From Pedobacter sp. B4-66 (GTDB taxonomy: Bacteria > Bacteroidota > Bacteroidia > Sphingobacteriales > Sphingobacteriaceae): a stretch of DNA of 64,000 nucleotides. Location: NCBI RefSeq assembly GCF_018492665.1, contig NZ_JAFVME010000009.1, positions 345,282-409,281 on the forward strand, given 5' to 3'. Positions 55,843-64,000 of this stretch are shown here, one piece after another (position 1 is the first letter of the stretch; each line of letters starts with the position of its first letter). Both the position numbers and the translations under genes were made by a program. Under the pieces are notes generated by a model. That model searched no databases, was not told where the DNA came from, and worked only from the letters and a program-made list of their open reading frames with translations.

Positions 55843-55988
55843 TCGAAATATCTTGTAAATGCGTAAAGGATCAGGATCAAAAATACAAGCCAACCAATTA
55901 GCAACCGGTAAAACTGTTTCCAGGTTTTAACAAAAGGCGGTAGCTCTTGCTCTGGGTTCTCTGGTACCTGGTTGTCATGTTCTGCCAT
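55839..55988 (-). CDS. 49-residue single-helix membrane protein
   Basis: An ATG at 55988 opens a 49-residue frame: a polar N-terminus (MAEHDNQVPENPEQELPPF), a Lys/Trp linker, then one hydrophobic helix (LLIGWLVFLILILYAF) ending RYFE. Its TGA overlaps the symporter start (ATGA), and it starts 12 bases after the PIG-L stop. The position and size suggest a small accessory subunit of the transporter. Short enough to be missed by automatic gene callers. Confidence 0.75.
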   Translation of the reverse strand: MAEHDNQVPENPEQELPPFVKTWKQFYRLLIGWLVFLILILYAFTRYFE

Positions 55989-56000
55989 GTTGTGATGATA

Positions 56001-58439
56001 TTACTTCTTAACTGATATTAAATTCACAAATAATCTATACGCACCAGGCACACCTGCCGGTAGCTGTCTGAAAAAGGATAAACCAGTGTAAACGAACCTA
56101 CCTTTTCCATAATTTGCTATGATTAAAGATCCTGTTTTATCACTTTCACCATTGTCATGCATACTTAACAGAGTTCTATACTTCTGATCAATATCCGTAA
56201 CAAAATACAATCCCCTTTCCTGTACCCATCCTTCAAAGTCTTTGTCCGTAATTTTATTTGGGTAATTTAAAACAGGATCTGATGGATTCAATATTGTAAC
56301 CTTAGCATCCTCCTCAGTTACCCTATCGCGCGATACACCAAATGGATAAGGGCCTAAATTATCTAACTTCAGTGGTCCATTTACATTGTACTGTACCAAA
56401 AAAGTACCCCCATCGTTTACATACTTCATCAACTTGGGCTGCATACTTTTAACCTGCTCGCTTACATTATACAATCTCACCCCGGCTACTATTGCATCGA
56501 AGCCAGAAAGATCACTGTTAATAACCTGTTCTGCAGTCAAATTAACTACATCGTAACCAATCTGTTTTAATGATTCGGGAACAAGATCTCCAGCACCGGC
56601 GATGTAGCCAATACGCTTTCCTGCCAACTTTAAATCTACCTTATCTACCCTCGCTTCCGCAAATGGAAAAAGCGTTTGAGTAGGGATATGTTCATAATCT
56701 ATCACGTGTAAACCTTGATGGTAAGTTTTACCATCAACAACAACATTCAAAATCAAATTACCACTTTTAACATCTCCAGAAGGAGTAATCGTAAATTCAA
56801 CAGATTCTTCTTCGCCTTTTTTAGAGAGGCTAAAATTCAGGCTCTCCGGAGAAGCTTTCCACCCTGCCGGCAATTCAGGTTTTAATAATCCTGCTGCATT
56901 GTCTTTAAAGCTTTTGAGTTGAACTAATATTTTTTTAGGTTCGTTATTATTAAATACAAATGCCTTTTCAGTCATAGTTGACGTAACTGGTGGAGCAATT
57001 ATCAAGGGTTGATAAATTTCACCACGCACCTGATCAGTATATTTATACACAACAGCTCGTTTTTTTTCAATCACCTGATCACCTATTTTAATCCTAAATA
57101 GACCATTTAAACCAATCGGGTTTTCGGCAAGGCCTATCTTTGATAATGAATCAACTACATACGAACCCAAAGTGTGTTTCTTCTCCAACCAATAAGGCTG
57201 AGTAATCCCAAAGCCGGATGTTGAGATTGTTTTATCTTGAGATACGAATTGATTAAGAGGTAAATCGAAAGAAGCTTTACTATTGATCTCCTCAATGCTA
57301 ATCTTTAAAGAAAATCCTTGTCTGGCTCTTGCTATAGCCTGAATCCTTACATTAACAGGTTCATTTAAGGCATATGAAGAGTTTACTGCTGCACTTTCAA
57401 ACCAGATTCCGGCACACGCTAAAATTAAGGCATCTAACAAATCATGTTTAAAAGGTTTTCCCTTTACCAGTTGCTTTAGCTTTAAAAGTTTTATAACTGA
57501 TTTAGATGGATCGGCAACATCATATTCTGCATTAATCTCAGAAACAAGCCTTTGTATTTCGCCACTTCCAGGAGTTCGGTTAAGGGTAAAATCAATGCCA
57601 TCAAATATATCCTTCGTGGCTTTTTCTCCTGCCACATAGCTAAAATACTCAATTGCCGAACCTCGTTGTCTTGAAGAACCAAATCCCTGACTTCTATGAT
57701 TAGATCTACTTTCAGCAGCAATCTCGCCATAGCTTTTACCCAGCAAGGCGTTATACCCCCCAACATCAATCTTAAGCTGATCCTCCGAAGTAGTATTGTT
57801 ACCCCCGAAATTGAAGGTATTCCACAGAATACGTTTTGCCTGCCATGGTTTTACAAAAGCAAGCTGTTCAGGAAATCGTTTCGGATCAGCAGCAGCTGAA
57901 AAAGCCTCGTGAGCAAGTATTGCAGAGCCAGAATGATGTCCATGGCCAGCACGCGCATCTTCAGGAAAACGAGTAATAATTACATCAGGTTGAAATTTTC
58001 GGATTACCCATACTACATCAGCCAATATCTTCTGCTTATCCCATATCTTAAAACTCTCATCAGAGTTTTTCGAGAATCCGAAGTCATTTGCCCTTGTAAA
58101 GAATTGTTCAGCTCCATCTGTTCGTCTGGCAGCCAATAACTCTTGAGTACGTATCAAGCCAAGTAATTCGGCCTGTTCATTTCCTATAAGATTTTGCCCC
58201 CCGTCCCCTCTGGTTAATGATAAATAACCGGCTCTCACCTTTTTCTCTTTTGCGAGATAACCTAATAAACGGGTGTTTTCATCGTCGGGATGTGCGGCAA
58301 CGTATAAAACACTACCAACAACATTTAATCCTTCAAGGCCTTGTTTAATCTCGGCAGCATTAAGCTGCTGCATATTCTGAGCCTTAATTAAAGAAGGAAC
58401 CAGAACAGTTAGCAGTAACAGGCATAAACGTAACTTCAT
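56001..58439 (-). CDS. PIG-L/LmbE-family deacetylase with C-terminal accessory domains
   Basis: An 812-residue secreted protein. The signal peptide is MKLRLCLLLLTVLVPSLIKAQ. The PIG-L domain (~35-280) has the zinc motif AAHPDDEN (H50, D52, D53, E54) and GHGHHSGSAIL. A NEW3-like beta-domain (~520-585, LPAGWKASPESLNFSL) and a class I glutamine-amidotransferase-like domain (~605-812, GYIAGAGDLVPESLKQIGYDVVNLT) follow. PIG-L enzymes deacetylate GlcNAc-type sugars. It heads the operon with the membrane peptide, symporter and BNR protein. Confidence 0.88.
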   Translation of the reverse strand: MKLRLCLLLLTVLVPSLIKAQNMQQLNAAEIKQGLEGLNVVGSVLYVAAHPDDENTRLLGYLAKEKKVRAGYLSLTRGDGGQNLIGNEQAELLGLIRTQELLAARRTDGAEQFFTRANDFGFSKNSDESFKIWDKQKILADVVWVIRKFQPDVIITRFPEDARAGHGHHSGSAILAHEAFSAAADPKRFPEQLAFVKPWQAKRILWNTFNFGGNNTTSEDQLKIDVGGYNALLGKSYGEIAAESRSNHRSQGFGSSRQRGSAIEYFSYVAGEKATKDIFDGIDFTLNRTPGSGEIQRLVSEINAEYDVADPSKSVIKLLKLKQLVKGKPFKHDLLDALILACAGIWFESAAVNSSYALNEPVNVRIQAIARARQGFSLKISIEEINSKASFDLPLNQFVSQDKTISTSGFGITQPYWLEKKHTLGSYVVDSLSKIGLAENPIGLNGLFRIKIGDQVIEKKRAVVYKYTDQVRGEIYQPLIIAPPVTSTMTEKAFVFNNNEPKKILVQLKSFKDNAAGLLKPELPAGWKASPESLNFSLSKKGEEESVEFTITPSGDVKSGNLILNVVVDGKTYHQGLHVIDYEHIPTQTLFPFAEARVDKVDLKLAGKRIGYIAGAGDLVPESLKQIGYDVVNLTAEQVINSDLSGFDAIVAGVRLYNVSEQVKSMQPKLMKYVNDGGTFLVQYNVNGPLKLDNLGPYPFGVSRDRVTEEDAKVTILNPSDPVLNYPNKITDKDFEGWVQERGLYFVTDIDQKYRTLLSMHDNGESDKTGSLIIANYGKGRFVYTGLSFFRQLPAGVPGAYRLFVNLISVKK

Positions 58440-58485
58440 ATACAGATCTTAGATTATCCTTGGAAGATAATCTTTTTTTAATTAT

Positions 58486-58500
58486 TATGATGCTATCATA
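58486..58500. promoter_or_regulatory. palindrome upstream of the PIG-L operon
   Basis: TATGATGCTATCATA is a 6+3+6 palindrome, and ATGATAGC recurs inverted at 58531-58538. It lies 50-100 bases before the PIG-L start in the 180-base gap, which holds no gene. It could be an operator. Confidence 0.35.
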
Positions 58501-58619
58501 AGCTTGAATTATTACATTCTTTACAAACTCATGATAGCTCGAAAATAACTAAAAATCATCAATCCGGAGTGTTATTAAAAACTAAACTCCGTAACAATCC
58601 TGCAAAAATACGACGTTTC

Positions 58620-59219
58620 TTATAGGAGAATTTTACTGCTTACTTCTTTATCTATAGTAATAAAGCCAGGATATTTTACCAATCCACCTGCAACCTTAAT
58701 ACTTGGTCTTATTTTCAATGTTAATATCCCTTTCTGTTCAGGACCATTTTTTCCAGATTGTACAAAGTCGGTAATCTCTTTCATTACCTTACTATTTGAA
58801 ATAAATGGATAAATGTTTGCCTCCATATCAACGGGAACGACTGTAGATTGACCAGCAGCAATATTTACTTCCTGATTTACAAATCCAGAAGCTAGTTCTT
58901 GTCTGTTGATCAATATTTTATATTCAAATTGATTAATAGCAGCATCATTACCAGAAGGATTTTTCACTTCTAAATTTAGTCTGGCTCTTAAAGGAATATC
59001 TCTTCTTAGTAATCCTAAAGCAAGTCCGGGAAGGCTCCCCAAATTAATATCCTGATTAAGGATCATCTTTTTCACATCAGCTCCGGCAAGCGTAATTTCA
59101 TCAGCCGAAGTGACCCTATATTTACATCTTTCCAGTGCTTTTATTTGTTGCGCCTGCCTGTTTATACCACAGCCAGCTAACCCTATCGCCATCAGGCAAA
59201 CTAATAATATCTTTCTCAT
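58620..59219 (-). CDS. LEA14-like lipoprotein
   Basis: A 199-residue lipoprotein with lipobox C17 (IGLAGC). Residues ~35-195 (LPGLALGLLRRDIPLRARLNLEVKNPSGNDAAINQFEYKILINRQELASGFV...VPVDMEANIYPFI) form the beta-sandwich of the LEA type 2 / LEA14 family. Function unknown; such lipoproteins are common in Bacteroidota. It follows the DoxX gene by 47 bases. Confidence 0.75.
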   Translation of the reverse strand: MRKILLVCLMAIGLAGCGINRQAQQIKALERCKYRVTSADEITLAGADVKKMILNQDINLGSLPGLALGLLRRDIPLRARLNLEVKNPSGNDAAINQFEYKILINRQELASGFVNQEVNIAAGQSTVVPVDMEANIYPFISNSKVMKEITDFVQSGKNGPEQKGILTLKIRPSIKVAGGLVKYPGFITIDKEVSSKILL

Positions 59220-59266
59220 AACAGCTATAACGGATTATCCAGTGAAATTATACAAATAGACTTCAA

Positions 59267-59698
59267 TTATCGTCTGCGACTGTTCATACTACGGCTTATT
59301 AAGTGATCTACACTATACTTACCGGAACCAGCCACTAATAAAAACAAATAGGTAACTAAGAAATGTACTGCTAGCTCTTTTTTCTCAAATGCATCAGGTG
59401 CATGAATAATTAAAACAGCAACCAACATAGTTATAATAAGAGGTATTACCGCCAATCTCGTTCCCAAACCTAATAAAACTAAAATAGAACATACCACTTC
59501 TGCAAATATAGTTAACACAAGAGATGTAGCCTGGCCAAGTCCAATTGGATCGGCAAATTGAATTTCTCCTCCTGCTAAAAGCCAAGGCAATTTTTGAAGT
59601 CCATGTGTAAGCATAAATGCAGCAATAGCAATACGTGTAACAAGCAGCATGAAATGTATGCCTTCATTGTTGAAATTAGTGTTAAATAGTTTTCTCAT
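59267..59698 (-). CDS. DoxX-family membrane protein
   Basis: A 143-residue protein with four transmembrane helices. FMLLVTRIAIAAFMLTHGLQKLPWLLAGG opens the DoxX fold, with TSLVLTIFAEVVCSILVLLGLGTRLAVIPL after it. DoxX relatives are quinone- or thiol-related membrane subunits, but the role here is unknown. The gene lies 49 bases downstream of a TetR regulator on the same strand, and the pair is probably one operon. Confidence 0.88.
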   Translation of the reverse strand: MRKLFNTNFNNEGIHFMLLVTRIAIAAFMLTHGLQKLPWLLAGGEIQFADPIGLGQATSLVLTIFAEVVCSILVLLGLGTRLAVIPLIITMLVAVLIIHAPDAFEKKELAVHFLVTYLFLLVAGSGKYSVDHLISRSMNSRRR

Positions 59699-59747
59699 CT
59701 TGAAATTTTAAGTTTTCTCTTGTTGATAAATATAGAAATTTTGGTGA

Positions 59748-60353
59748 TTAATTAATTACTAGTGATTTAATGAACCCAGAAATAGCATCCTGAAGAATCA
59801 TCTTCTTCTCTGGATCAGGTTTACCTACCTTTTGGATCATCTCTATTGAAACTAGCCCATGAAGTATCGAAAGATAAGTATGGTATTTTAAAAAGTAGTT
59901 AGTTTCAGTATTATTACTGGAGGCAATGGCTTCCTGTATGGTGGATATCATAACGCTTGTCATGAGTTTCATTTCGGCAATCTGGTTTACCATTTCACAT
60001 GCAGGTATTCCTAACCCAAACATCAATTGGTAATATTCTTTGTGTTCAAAAGCAAAGTCCCAGTAAGCATGGGCCATTGCTTCGAGCTGTTCGGACGGGT
60101 TACTATATCTGCTCTTCACTTCAAGAAGAGTATCTGCTAACTTTTGAAATCCTTCTTTGGTAAATTCCAATAGAATAGCTTCCTTATTCTCAAAATGATT
60201 ATAGATAACGGGAATGCTGTATTCAATGGCATCCGCAATTTTACGGATAGACAAGGATTGCCAGCCGTCGCTTAGCACTTGCAGCCATGCAGCTTCAAGA
60301 ATACTAGCTCTGAATTCTTCCTTTTGTCTGATTTTACGTTCCGCGATTCCCAT
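59748..60353 (-). CDS. TetR/AcrR-family transcriptional regulator
   Basis: A 201-residue repressor. The HTH (~12-60) reads RASILEAAWLQVLSDGWQSLSIRKIADAIEYSIPVIYNHFENKEAILLEF. The C-terminal ligand-binding domain (~75-200) has WDFAFEHKEYYQLMFGLGIPACE, the TetR_C_13-like helical core. It likely represses itself and the following DoxX and lipoprotein genes through the palindrome at 60369-60383. Ligand unknown. Confidence 0.92.
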   Translation of the reverse strand: MGIAERKIRQKEEFRASILEAAWLQVLSDGWQSLSIRKIADAIEYSIPVIYNHFENKEAILLEFTKEGFQKLADTLLEVKSRYSNPSEQLEAMAHAYWDFAFEHKEYYQLMFGLGIPACEMVNQIAEMKLMTSVMISTIQEAIASSNNTETNYFLKYHTYLSILHGLVSIEMIQKVGKPDPEKKMILQDAISGFIKSLVIN

Positions 60354-60368
60354 ACTAGTTTAATTTTA

Positions 60369-60390
60369 GTTAACAGTGTTAACAAAAGTA
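60369..60390 (-). promoter_or_regulatory. TetR operator overlapping a -7 box
   Basis: GTTAACAGTGTTAAC (60369-60383) is a perfect inverted repeat 16 bases upstream of the tetR start, and the minus-strand -7-like box TACTTTTG (60383-60390) abuts it. The palindrome covers the expected transcription start, fitting autorepression. Confidence 0.6.
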
Positions 60391-60486
60391 ATGGGTTTAA
60401 TATACAATTAAAATTTCAAATGCTTTTCTGACTTAATTACAACAAACCTCAATTTACTTAACCTGAACTGCAATAATATTGCGAGA

Positions 60487-61089
60487 TCACCCTTTAATCA
60501 TTCTAAAAGTTAAATTGATTCTTGGTTGGGTCTCTACCACTGTTTTCGGCAGTCTGTGCTCCCAATATTGCTGCGTCCCACCTTTCATAATCAACAGACT
60601 TCCATGGGTTAATTCAATTGACACAATTGGCAACTTATCTTTGTAATTTCTGAATTGAAAAATTCTTGAAGCACCAAAGCTTACCGAAGCAATAACCGGG
60701 AATTTGCCCAGATTCTTTTCATTATCCCTATGCCAGCCCATATAATCTTTACCATCCCGATAATGATTCAACAAGCAAGCATTAAATTTAGTTTCTAGCA
60801 TCATTTCAATGCTCTCTTTTATTCTTAGAAGCGTAGCCGTCCATGGCGTTGCATACATCGTAATGCCAGAATAAGTGTAATTAACACCATCATCACCATA
60901 GAAAGCTGTAAACCGAGGTTGTAAAACTTCTCTACCAAACATCTTTATTGGCTCTTGTCTCCATTCAACCTCTTCAGTTAATCTATCCAAATACATATAG
61001 CTATCTTCTTCTGTAAAAAACTCAGGGTGAAAAAATGCCTCACCAGGTAACGTTAAAAGATTTATATGATCGCCATAGATTTTTTCCAT
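60487..61089 (-). CDS. AlkB-like 2-oxoglutarate/Fe(II) dioxygenase
   Basis: A 200-residue DNA or RNA demethylase-type enzyme. The iron ligands are H120 and D122 in GWHRDNE and H178 in YWEHRLPK, and the 2-oxoglutarate arginine is in the closing RINLTFR. These fit the AlkB/ALKBH2 family, which repairs alkylated bases by oxidative demethylation. A stand-alone gene; length matches the family. Confidence 0.92.
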   Translation of the reverse strand: MEKIYGDHINLLTLPGEAFFHPEFFTEEDSYMYLDRLTEEVEWRQEPIKMFGREVLQPRFTAFYGDDGVNYTYSGITMYATPWTATLLRIKESIEMMLETKFNACLLNHYRDGKDYMGWHRDNEKNLGKFPVIASVSFGASRIFQFRNYKDKLPIVSIELTHGSLLIMKGGTQQYWEHRLPKTVVETQPRINLTFRMIKG

Positions 61090-61178
61090 GTCTGCAATTT
61101 AAGTATTGTTTAATAAATTTAGCTACCCCCACATCCATGAGGGCAACTAATGCTAAAAATACTTAATTACAAATCATG

Positions 61179-61700
61179 TTAATCTCTATTCCAAAATGCA
61201 GGTGGCTCAATGCCTAAACTGCGTAAATAGACTGTGCCTTGTGCACGATGATGAATTTCGTTATCAATAAAGTAAAGAATGATGCCATAAGCCTCCCCTT
61301 CATACTGGCCAAAAGCCAATACTATTTCCTGAAATTTTGCTTCAGGAATTTGCGCCCAAAAAGTATTGATTTCATCTGTAACTGAATCCCATTGCCTCAA
61401 CAACTCTTCTTTTGAACTTGCCTCAGACTTTCCAGAATGATGATCCATTTCATTAATCGTTGTCCAAACATCTGTGGCTATACCTTTTACGCCCGGTCCT
61501 GATATACTATTAATTTCGCTTACCATACCCGAGAATGGTCTCATTCCCCCGATAGTGTACTTAAATAATTCTTCATCAGGAAAGGCTTCAATTACGCGTC
61601 TTGTAAGTCTTCTATGTCCTTGCCAGTGATTTAACAAGTCTATTGAATTCATAAACAAAGGAGCGATCGTTGTTTCGGTGGTTGTGTTAATCGTAGTCAT
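61179..61700 (-). CDS. DinB/YfiT-like four-helix protein
   Basis: A 173-residue protein of the DinB fold. The metal-binding histidines are placed in LLNHWQGHRRL, MDHHSGK and IHHRAQGTVYLRSLG. Members are metal-dependent thiol transferases or have unknown activity. It lies 89 bases upstream of the AlkB-like gene on the same strand, perhaps in one transcript. Activity unknown. Confidence 0.8.
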   Translation of the reverse strand: MTTINTTTETTIAPLFMNSIDLLNHWQGHRRLTRRVIEAFPDEELFKYTIGGMRPFSGMVSEINSISGPGVKGIATDVWTTINEMDHHSGKSEASSKEELLRQWDSVTDEINTFWAQIPEAKFQEIVLAFGQYEGEAYGIILYFIDNEIHHRAQGTVYLRSLGIEPPAFWNRD

Positions 61701-61995
61701 AATCTAGAGTTATTAGTGGTTAATTTTATTTCTTACACAAAGAAAACTAGTCGCACTGACAACCCTATGGCAGTCCGTTTTTTAATAGAAAAGATTTCAC
61801 TATATTTGTAAAAAATAAAGTCATGCTACGCCTTAAACATATCCAAATAAATAACATTAGCCAGTCTCTTTGGCTCATGTACTTGGGTATGGATTTTAGT
61901 TTTAACTAAAACATCTCAAGATCTAAACAAAACTCATTTATTTTATTAACATCAATTTGTTGAGGTAATACTTATCAAATTATACATATATCCTT
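61701..61995. other. 295-base intergenic region with -7-like box and 28-residue open frame
   Basis: TATATTTG (61801-61808) matches TAnnTTTG on the plus strand, but no clear -33 TTG sits at the right distance. An ATG at 61823 opens a 28-residue frame ending at 61909, followed by a small palindrome (TTTTAGTT/AACTAAAA). I cannot show that it is translated. Nothing else is seen. Confidence 0.3.
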
Positions 61996-62517
61996 ATGGA
62001 CATTTTATACACTGTAGAAGAAAAGTATCTACAGGCAATAGAAGAACTTCATTATGGCGAACTGCCAAAAGCGCTTCACTTTTTTCATGAAATCATCAAT
62101 TCAGATCCAGAATATGCCAGAGCATATTACCAGTTGGGTAGTTTTTACTATTATCAATTTAAAAATTATCAGACTGCCGGCTACTATTATAAAAAGTGTA
62201 TAGAACTTGAGGCAGATTTCCCTGATGTTTATGAACATTATCTAAAGCTATTGATTACTTTAAAGATGCATAAGCTAGCTCAGAATATAGCTGATAAGGC
62301 ATTAGCTGTTCCCGGAGTTTGCAAATCTCATATCTATGAGAACCTTGGCTTAAATGCTGAGGAATTGCAAGACTTTACTACAGCAAAAGAGCATTATAAA
62401 CAAGCAGCGCTAGCCACTGCCTCACAGGATGAGCATGAGCAATTTAAAGATCACTTAAAGCGTATTAAAGATAAGCAGAATGCAAATCGAAATATGGTTT
62501 ATGCTTACCTGGGTTAA
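61996..62517 (+). CDS. TPR-repeat protein
   Basis: A 173-residue cytosolic protein made of about four tetratricopeptide-like helix pairs (ALHFFHEIINSDPEYARAYYQLGSFYYYQFKNYQTAGYYYKKCIELEADFP and HIYENLGLNAEELQDFTTAKEHYKQAAL). No signal peptide or catalytic domain. It is a protein-protein interaction module of unknown partner. A stand-alone gene. Confidence 0.82.
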   Translation: MDILYTVEEKYLQAIEELHYGELPKALHFFHEIINSDPEYARAYYQLGSFYYYQFKNYQTAGYYYKKCIELEADFPDVYEHYLKLLITLKMHKLAQNIADKALAVPGVCKSHIYENLGLNAEELQDFTTAKEHYKQAALATASQDEHEQFKDHLKRIKDKQNANRNMVYAYLG

Positions 62518-62578
62518 TTGATATAATCAATTAACCCTAATTTCATTTACACAATTTTCTGGATACTACCCTAAAAAA

Positions 62579-63187
62579 CTATTTATGTTTTTTATCTCCG
62601 GTATAAATCATTTCGCCAGCCTTGACCTTAAGCTTAATATCATTTTCTACAGGAGGTTTAGGGCACTGATATCCATCACTATAAGCACAATACGGATTGT
62701 ATGCTTTATTGAAATCTACCTCAATTACATCTCCAGAAATATCTTGACTGCTTAGATCAATGTATCTTCCTCCTCCATATGTTTCCTCAGAATTACTTTC
62801 ATCGGTAAATGGAAGAAATAAATGATTCTTATATTCCTCAACCTTGGATAAAGAAATGCTTTTATATACTGTCAACTTCTGATCCACTCCATTCAACTTA
62901 AAACTAAGAATAGCATAACGGATATACTCTCTGCTTGTCCCTGTATATGTAGGCATTTGAAATGGACTTTCATTCTTTAAAAGCTCTACTTTCGCATTTA
63001 CTCTATAATTACTATCAGCTTCAAAAAAATGTAAATTCTTAAGGTCATCCTGTTTTAAAGGAGAACGAAAATCCTTTAAGAAATCTTCCTTGTAATGCTC
63101 ACGATGCTTTTCAATCTGCGTCTTATAACTTTGTCCAAAACTGTTCAATTGAATCATCATAAACAGTATAAAGAAATATCTAATCAT
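62579..63187 (-). CDS. DUF1684 secreted protein
   Basis: A 202-residue secreted protein with signal MIRYFFILFMMIQLNSFGQ. The family stretches are HREHYKEDFLKDFRSPLKQDDLKNLHFF, YGGGRYIDL and the signature FNKAYNPYCAYSDGYQCPKPPVENDIKLKVKAGE. DUF1684 proteins have no defined reaction. Divergent from the thioredoxin gene. A minus-strand TAGCTTTG (63207-63214) 20 bases upstream is a possible -7 box. Confidence 0.85.
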   Translation of the reverse strand: MIRYFFILFMMIQLNSFGQSYKTQIEKHREHYKEDFLKDFRSPLKQDDLKNLHFFEADSNYRVNAKVELLKNESPFQMPTYTGTSREYIRYAILSFKLNGVDQKLTVYKSISLSKVEEYKNHLFLPFTDESNSEETYGGGRYIDLSSQDISGDVIEVDFNKAYNPYCAYSDGYQCPKPPVENDIKLKVKAGEMIYTGDKKHK

Positions 63188-63312
63188 ATTATTAAAATCT
63201 AGCCGACAAAGCTATCGATTTATATATTAGAAAATATAATTTACAGTTAATGGCATCCCATTTGTAGCTTAGATTAATGTAATTTGACACTTGTAAACTA
63301 AAATATAACGGT

Positions 63313-63609
63313 ATGGCTACATTCTCAGAAATGATCAAAGGTGATAAACCGGTTCTTGTAGATTTTTATGCTACCTGGTGTGGCCCATGCAAAGTTATGG
63401 CTCCAATTCTCGATACACTAAAGAAACAGGTTGGAGAGACTGCAACTATTTTAAAAATAGATGTCGATAAGAATCCGGCCGCTGCCGCTGCATATGGCGT
63501 CCAGGGCGTACCTACTTTTATATTATTTAAGGAAGGCAAGATTCTTTGGAGACAATCAGGAGTTATTCAGGCTATGCAACTGCAACAACTCATCAGTCAA
63601 TACGTTTAA
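63313..63609 (+). CDS. trxA: thioredoxin
   Basis: A 98-residue cytosolic thioredoxin. The active site is WCGPCK at residues 22-27 (C23, C26), the cis-proline is in GVPTFILF and there is no signal peptide. It reduces protein disulfides using thioredoxin reductase. Slightly shorter than E. coli TrxA. Stand-alone gene. Confidence 0.95.
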   Translation: MATFSEMIKGDKPVLVDFYATWCGPCKVMAPILDTLKKQVGETATILKIDVDKNPAAAAAYGVQGVPTFILFKEGKILWRQSGVIQAMQLQQLISQYV

Positions 63610-63654
63610 CCTACTCCCTTTTTCGTACCGTTAGATCTTGATTTTTAATAAGCT

Positions 63655-63846
63655 TTAACCATTAATAGCATCTTCTAACTTGGATCCATCTTTTGTTAAT
63701 ACTTCAAAATGATGGCTTTTAGATAGCTTTAACAGATGGCCTATAAAATCGGTTGCGGTTGGGTACACATGCTTATCGAATTTAAGAATGGTCTCGATCT
63801 TGTTAACTGCATTAACATATTCGTCTTTGATTTCCTTTTGATTCAT
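63655..63846 (-). CDS. small hypothetical protein
   Basis: A 63-residue predicted protein (MNQKEIKDEYVNAVNKIETI...), helical and charged, with no recognisable domain. It is convergent with trxA. Codon use looks normal for the window, which is modest support for it being real. Function unknown. Confidence 0.5.
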   Translation of the reverse strand: MNQKEIKDEYVNAVNKIETILKFDKHVYPTATDFIGHLLKLSKSHHFEVLTKDGSKLEDAING

Positions 63847-63964
63847 AACGTATTATTTACAGATGAAATTCAATAATACAATATACAAATTAATTCTATA
63901 TCAATTAAGTAGCTAAATCTTAATAAAATAAACCAGTATAGTACAAACTGTCTATAAACAAGAA

Positions 63965-63991
63965 AACCCTGCAGCTTTTAGCTACAGGGTT
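63965..63991. terminator. possible terminator near the window edge
   Basis: AACCCTGCAGCT and AGCTACAGGGTT can form a stem (one mismatch) with a 3-base loop. No T tract is clear; it may end a gene beyond the window. Confidence 0.35.
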
Positions 63992-64000
63992 ACTTTAAGA

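Overview
The window is chromosomal DNA of a Bacteroidota bacterium, most likely family Sphingobacteriaceae (Pedobacter-like). The evidence is two SusC/SusD pairs, an ECF sigma/FecR pair, a PUR-alpha-like DUF3276 protein, a long-form NusB, AT-rich intergenic regions, promoter-like TTG-N19/20-TAnnTTTG elements and no clear Shine-Dalgarno sites. I saw no rRNA, tRNA, CRISPR array, transposase or prophage gene.

Layout. 1-1.0 kb: the start of a GH92 alpha-mannosidase behind a BSP-family metallopeptidase. 1.2-14.4 kb: housekeeping genes (cysteine desulfurase, glmM, methyltransferase/PAP2/ZIP, MarR, a DUF5522/MBL-exonuclease/coaE/YbbR overlap operon, yajC/DUF1573/nusB, an amino-acid dehydrogenase lacking the expected catalytic lysine, an ABC exporter, DUF3276). 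14.6-29.8 kb: a first polysaccharide-utilisation locus (PUL-1) with sigma, FecR, STN-SusC, SusD, a DUF5009/HGSNAT-like membrane acetyltransferase and GH20 hexosaminidase. It is followed, beyond a 291-bp inverted-repeat element, by a DUF2231-cytochrome-DUF1549/DUF1553 protein and a Tat-exported DUF1501 protein. 29.8-42.1 kb: a second PUL (PUL-2) with a membrane-spanning propeller/LuxR regulator, SusC, SusD, GH30, GH5-CBM6 and a seven-heme cytochrome. 42.2-45.9 kb: an outer-membrane barrel and a secreted partner, both ending in Gly/Arg-rich tails. 46.1-48.4 kb: cydAB. 48.7-53.0 kb: a lipoprotein, an M1 aminopeptidase and a DUF2911 protein. 53.1-58.4 kb: a PIG-L deacetylase / 49-aa membrane peptide / sodium-solute symporter / BNR sialidase-like operon. 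58.6-64 kb: an LEA-like lipoprotein, DoxX, TetR, AlkB, DinB, TPR protein, DUF1684, thioredoxin and a small hypothetical.

How the genes fit together. GH92 (alpha-mannan), GH20 (GlcNAc), GH30 and GH5 (beta-glucan) and PIG-L together suggest a glycan forager, and fungal cell walls are a plausible substrate set (inference). PUL-1 looks controlled by SusC-to-FecR-to-sigma trans-envelope signalling. PUL-2 looks controlled by the propeller/LuxR regulator acting at a promoter preceded by two 22-bp direct repeats. Both loci carry heme proteins of unknown job (two CxxCH in PUL-1, seven in PUL-2). This redox component, the repeat operator and the two unusual intergenic structures (18495-18785 and 34338-34372) are the most interesting parts of the window.
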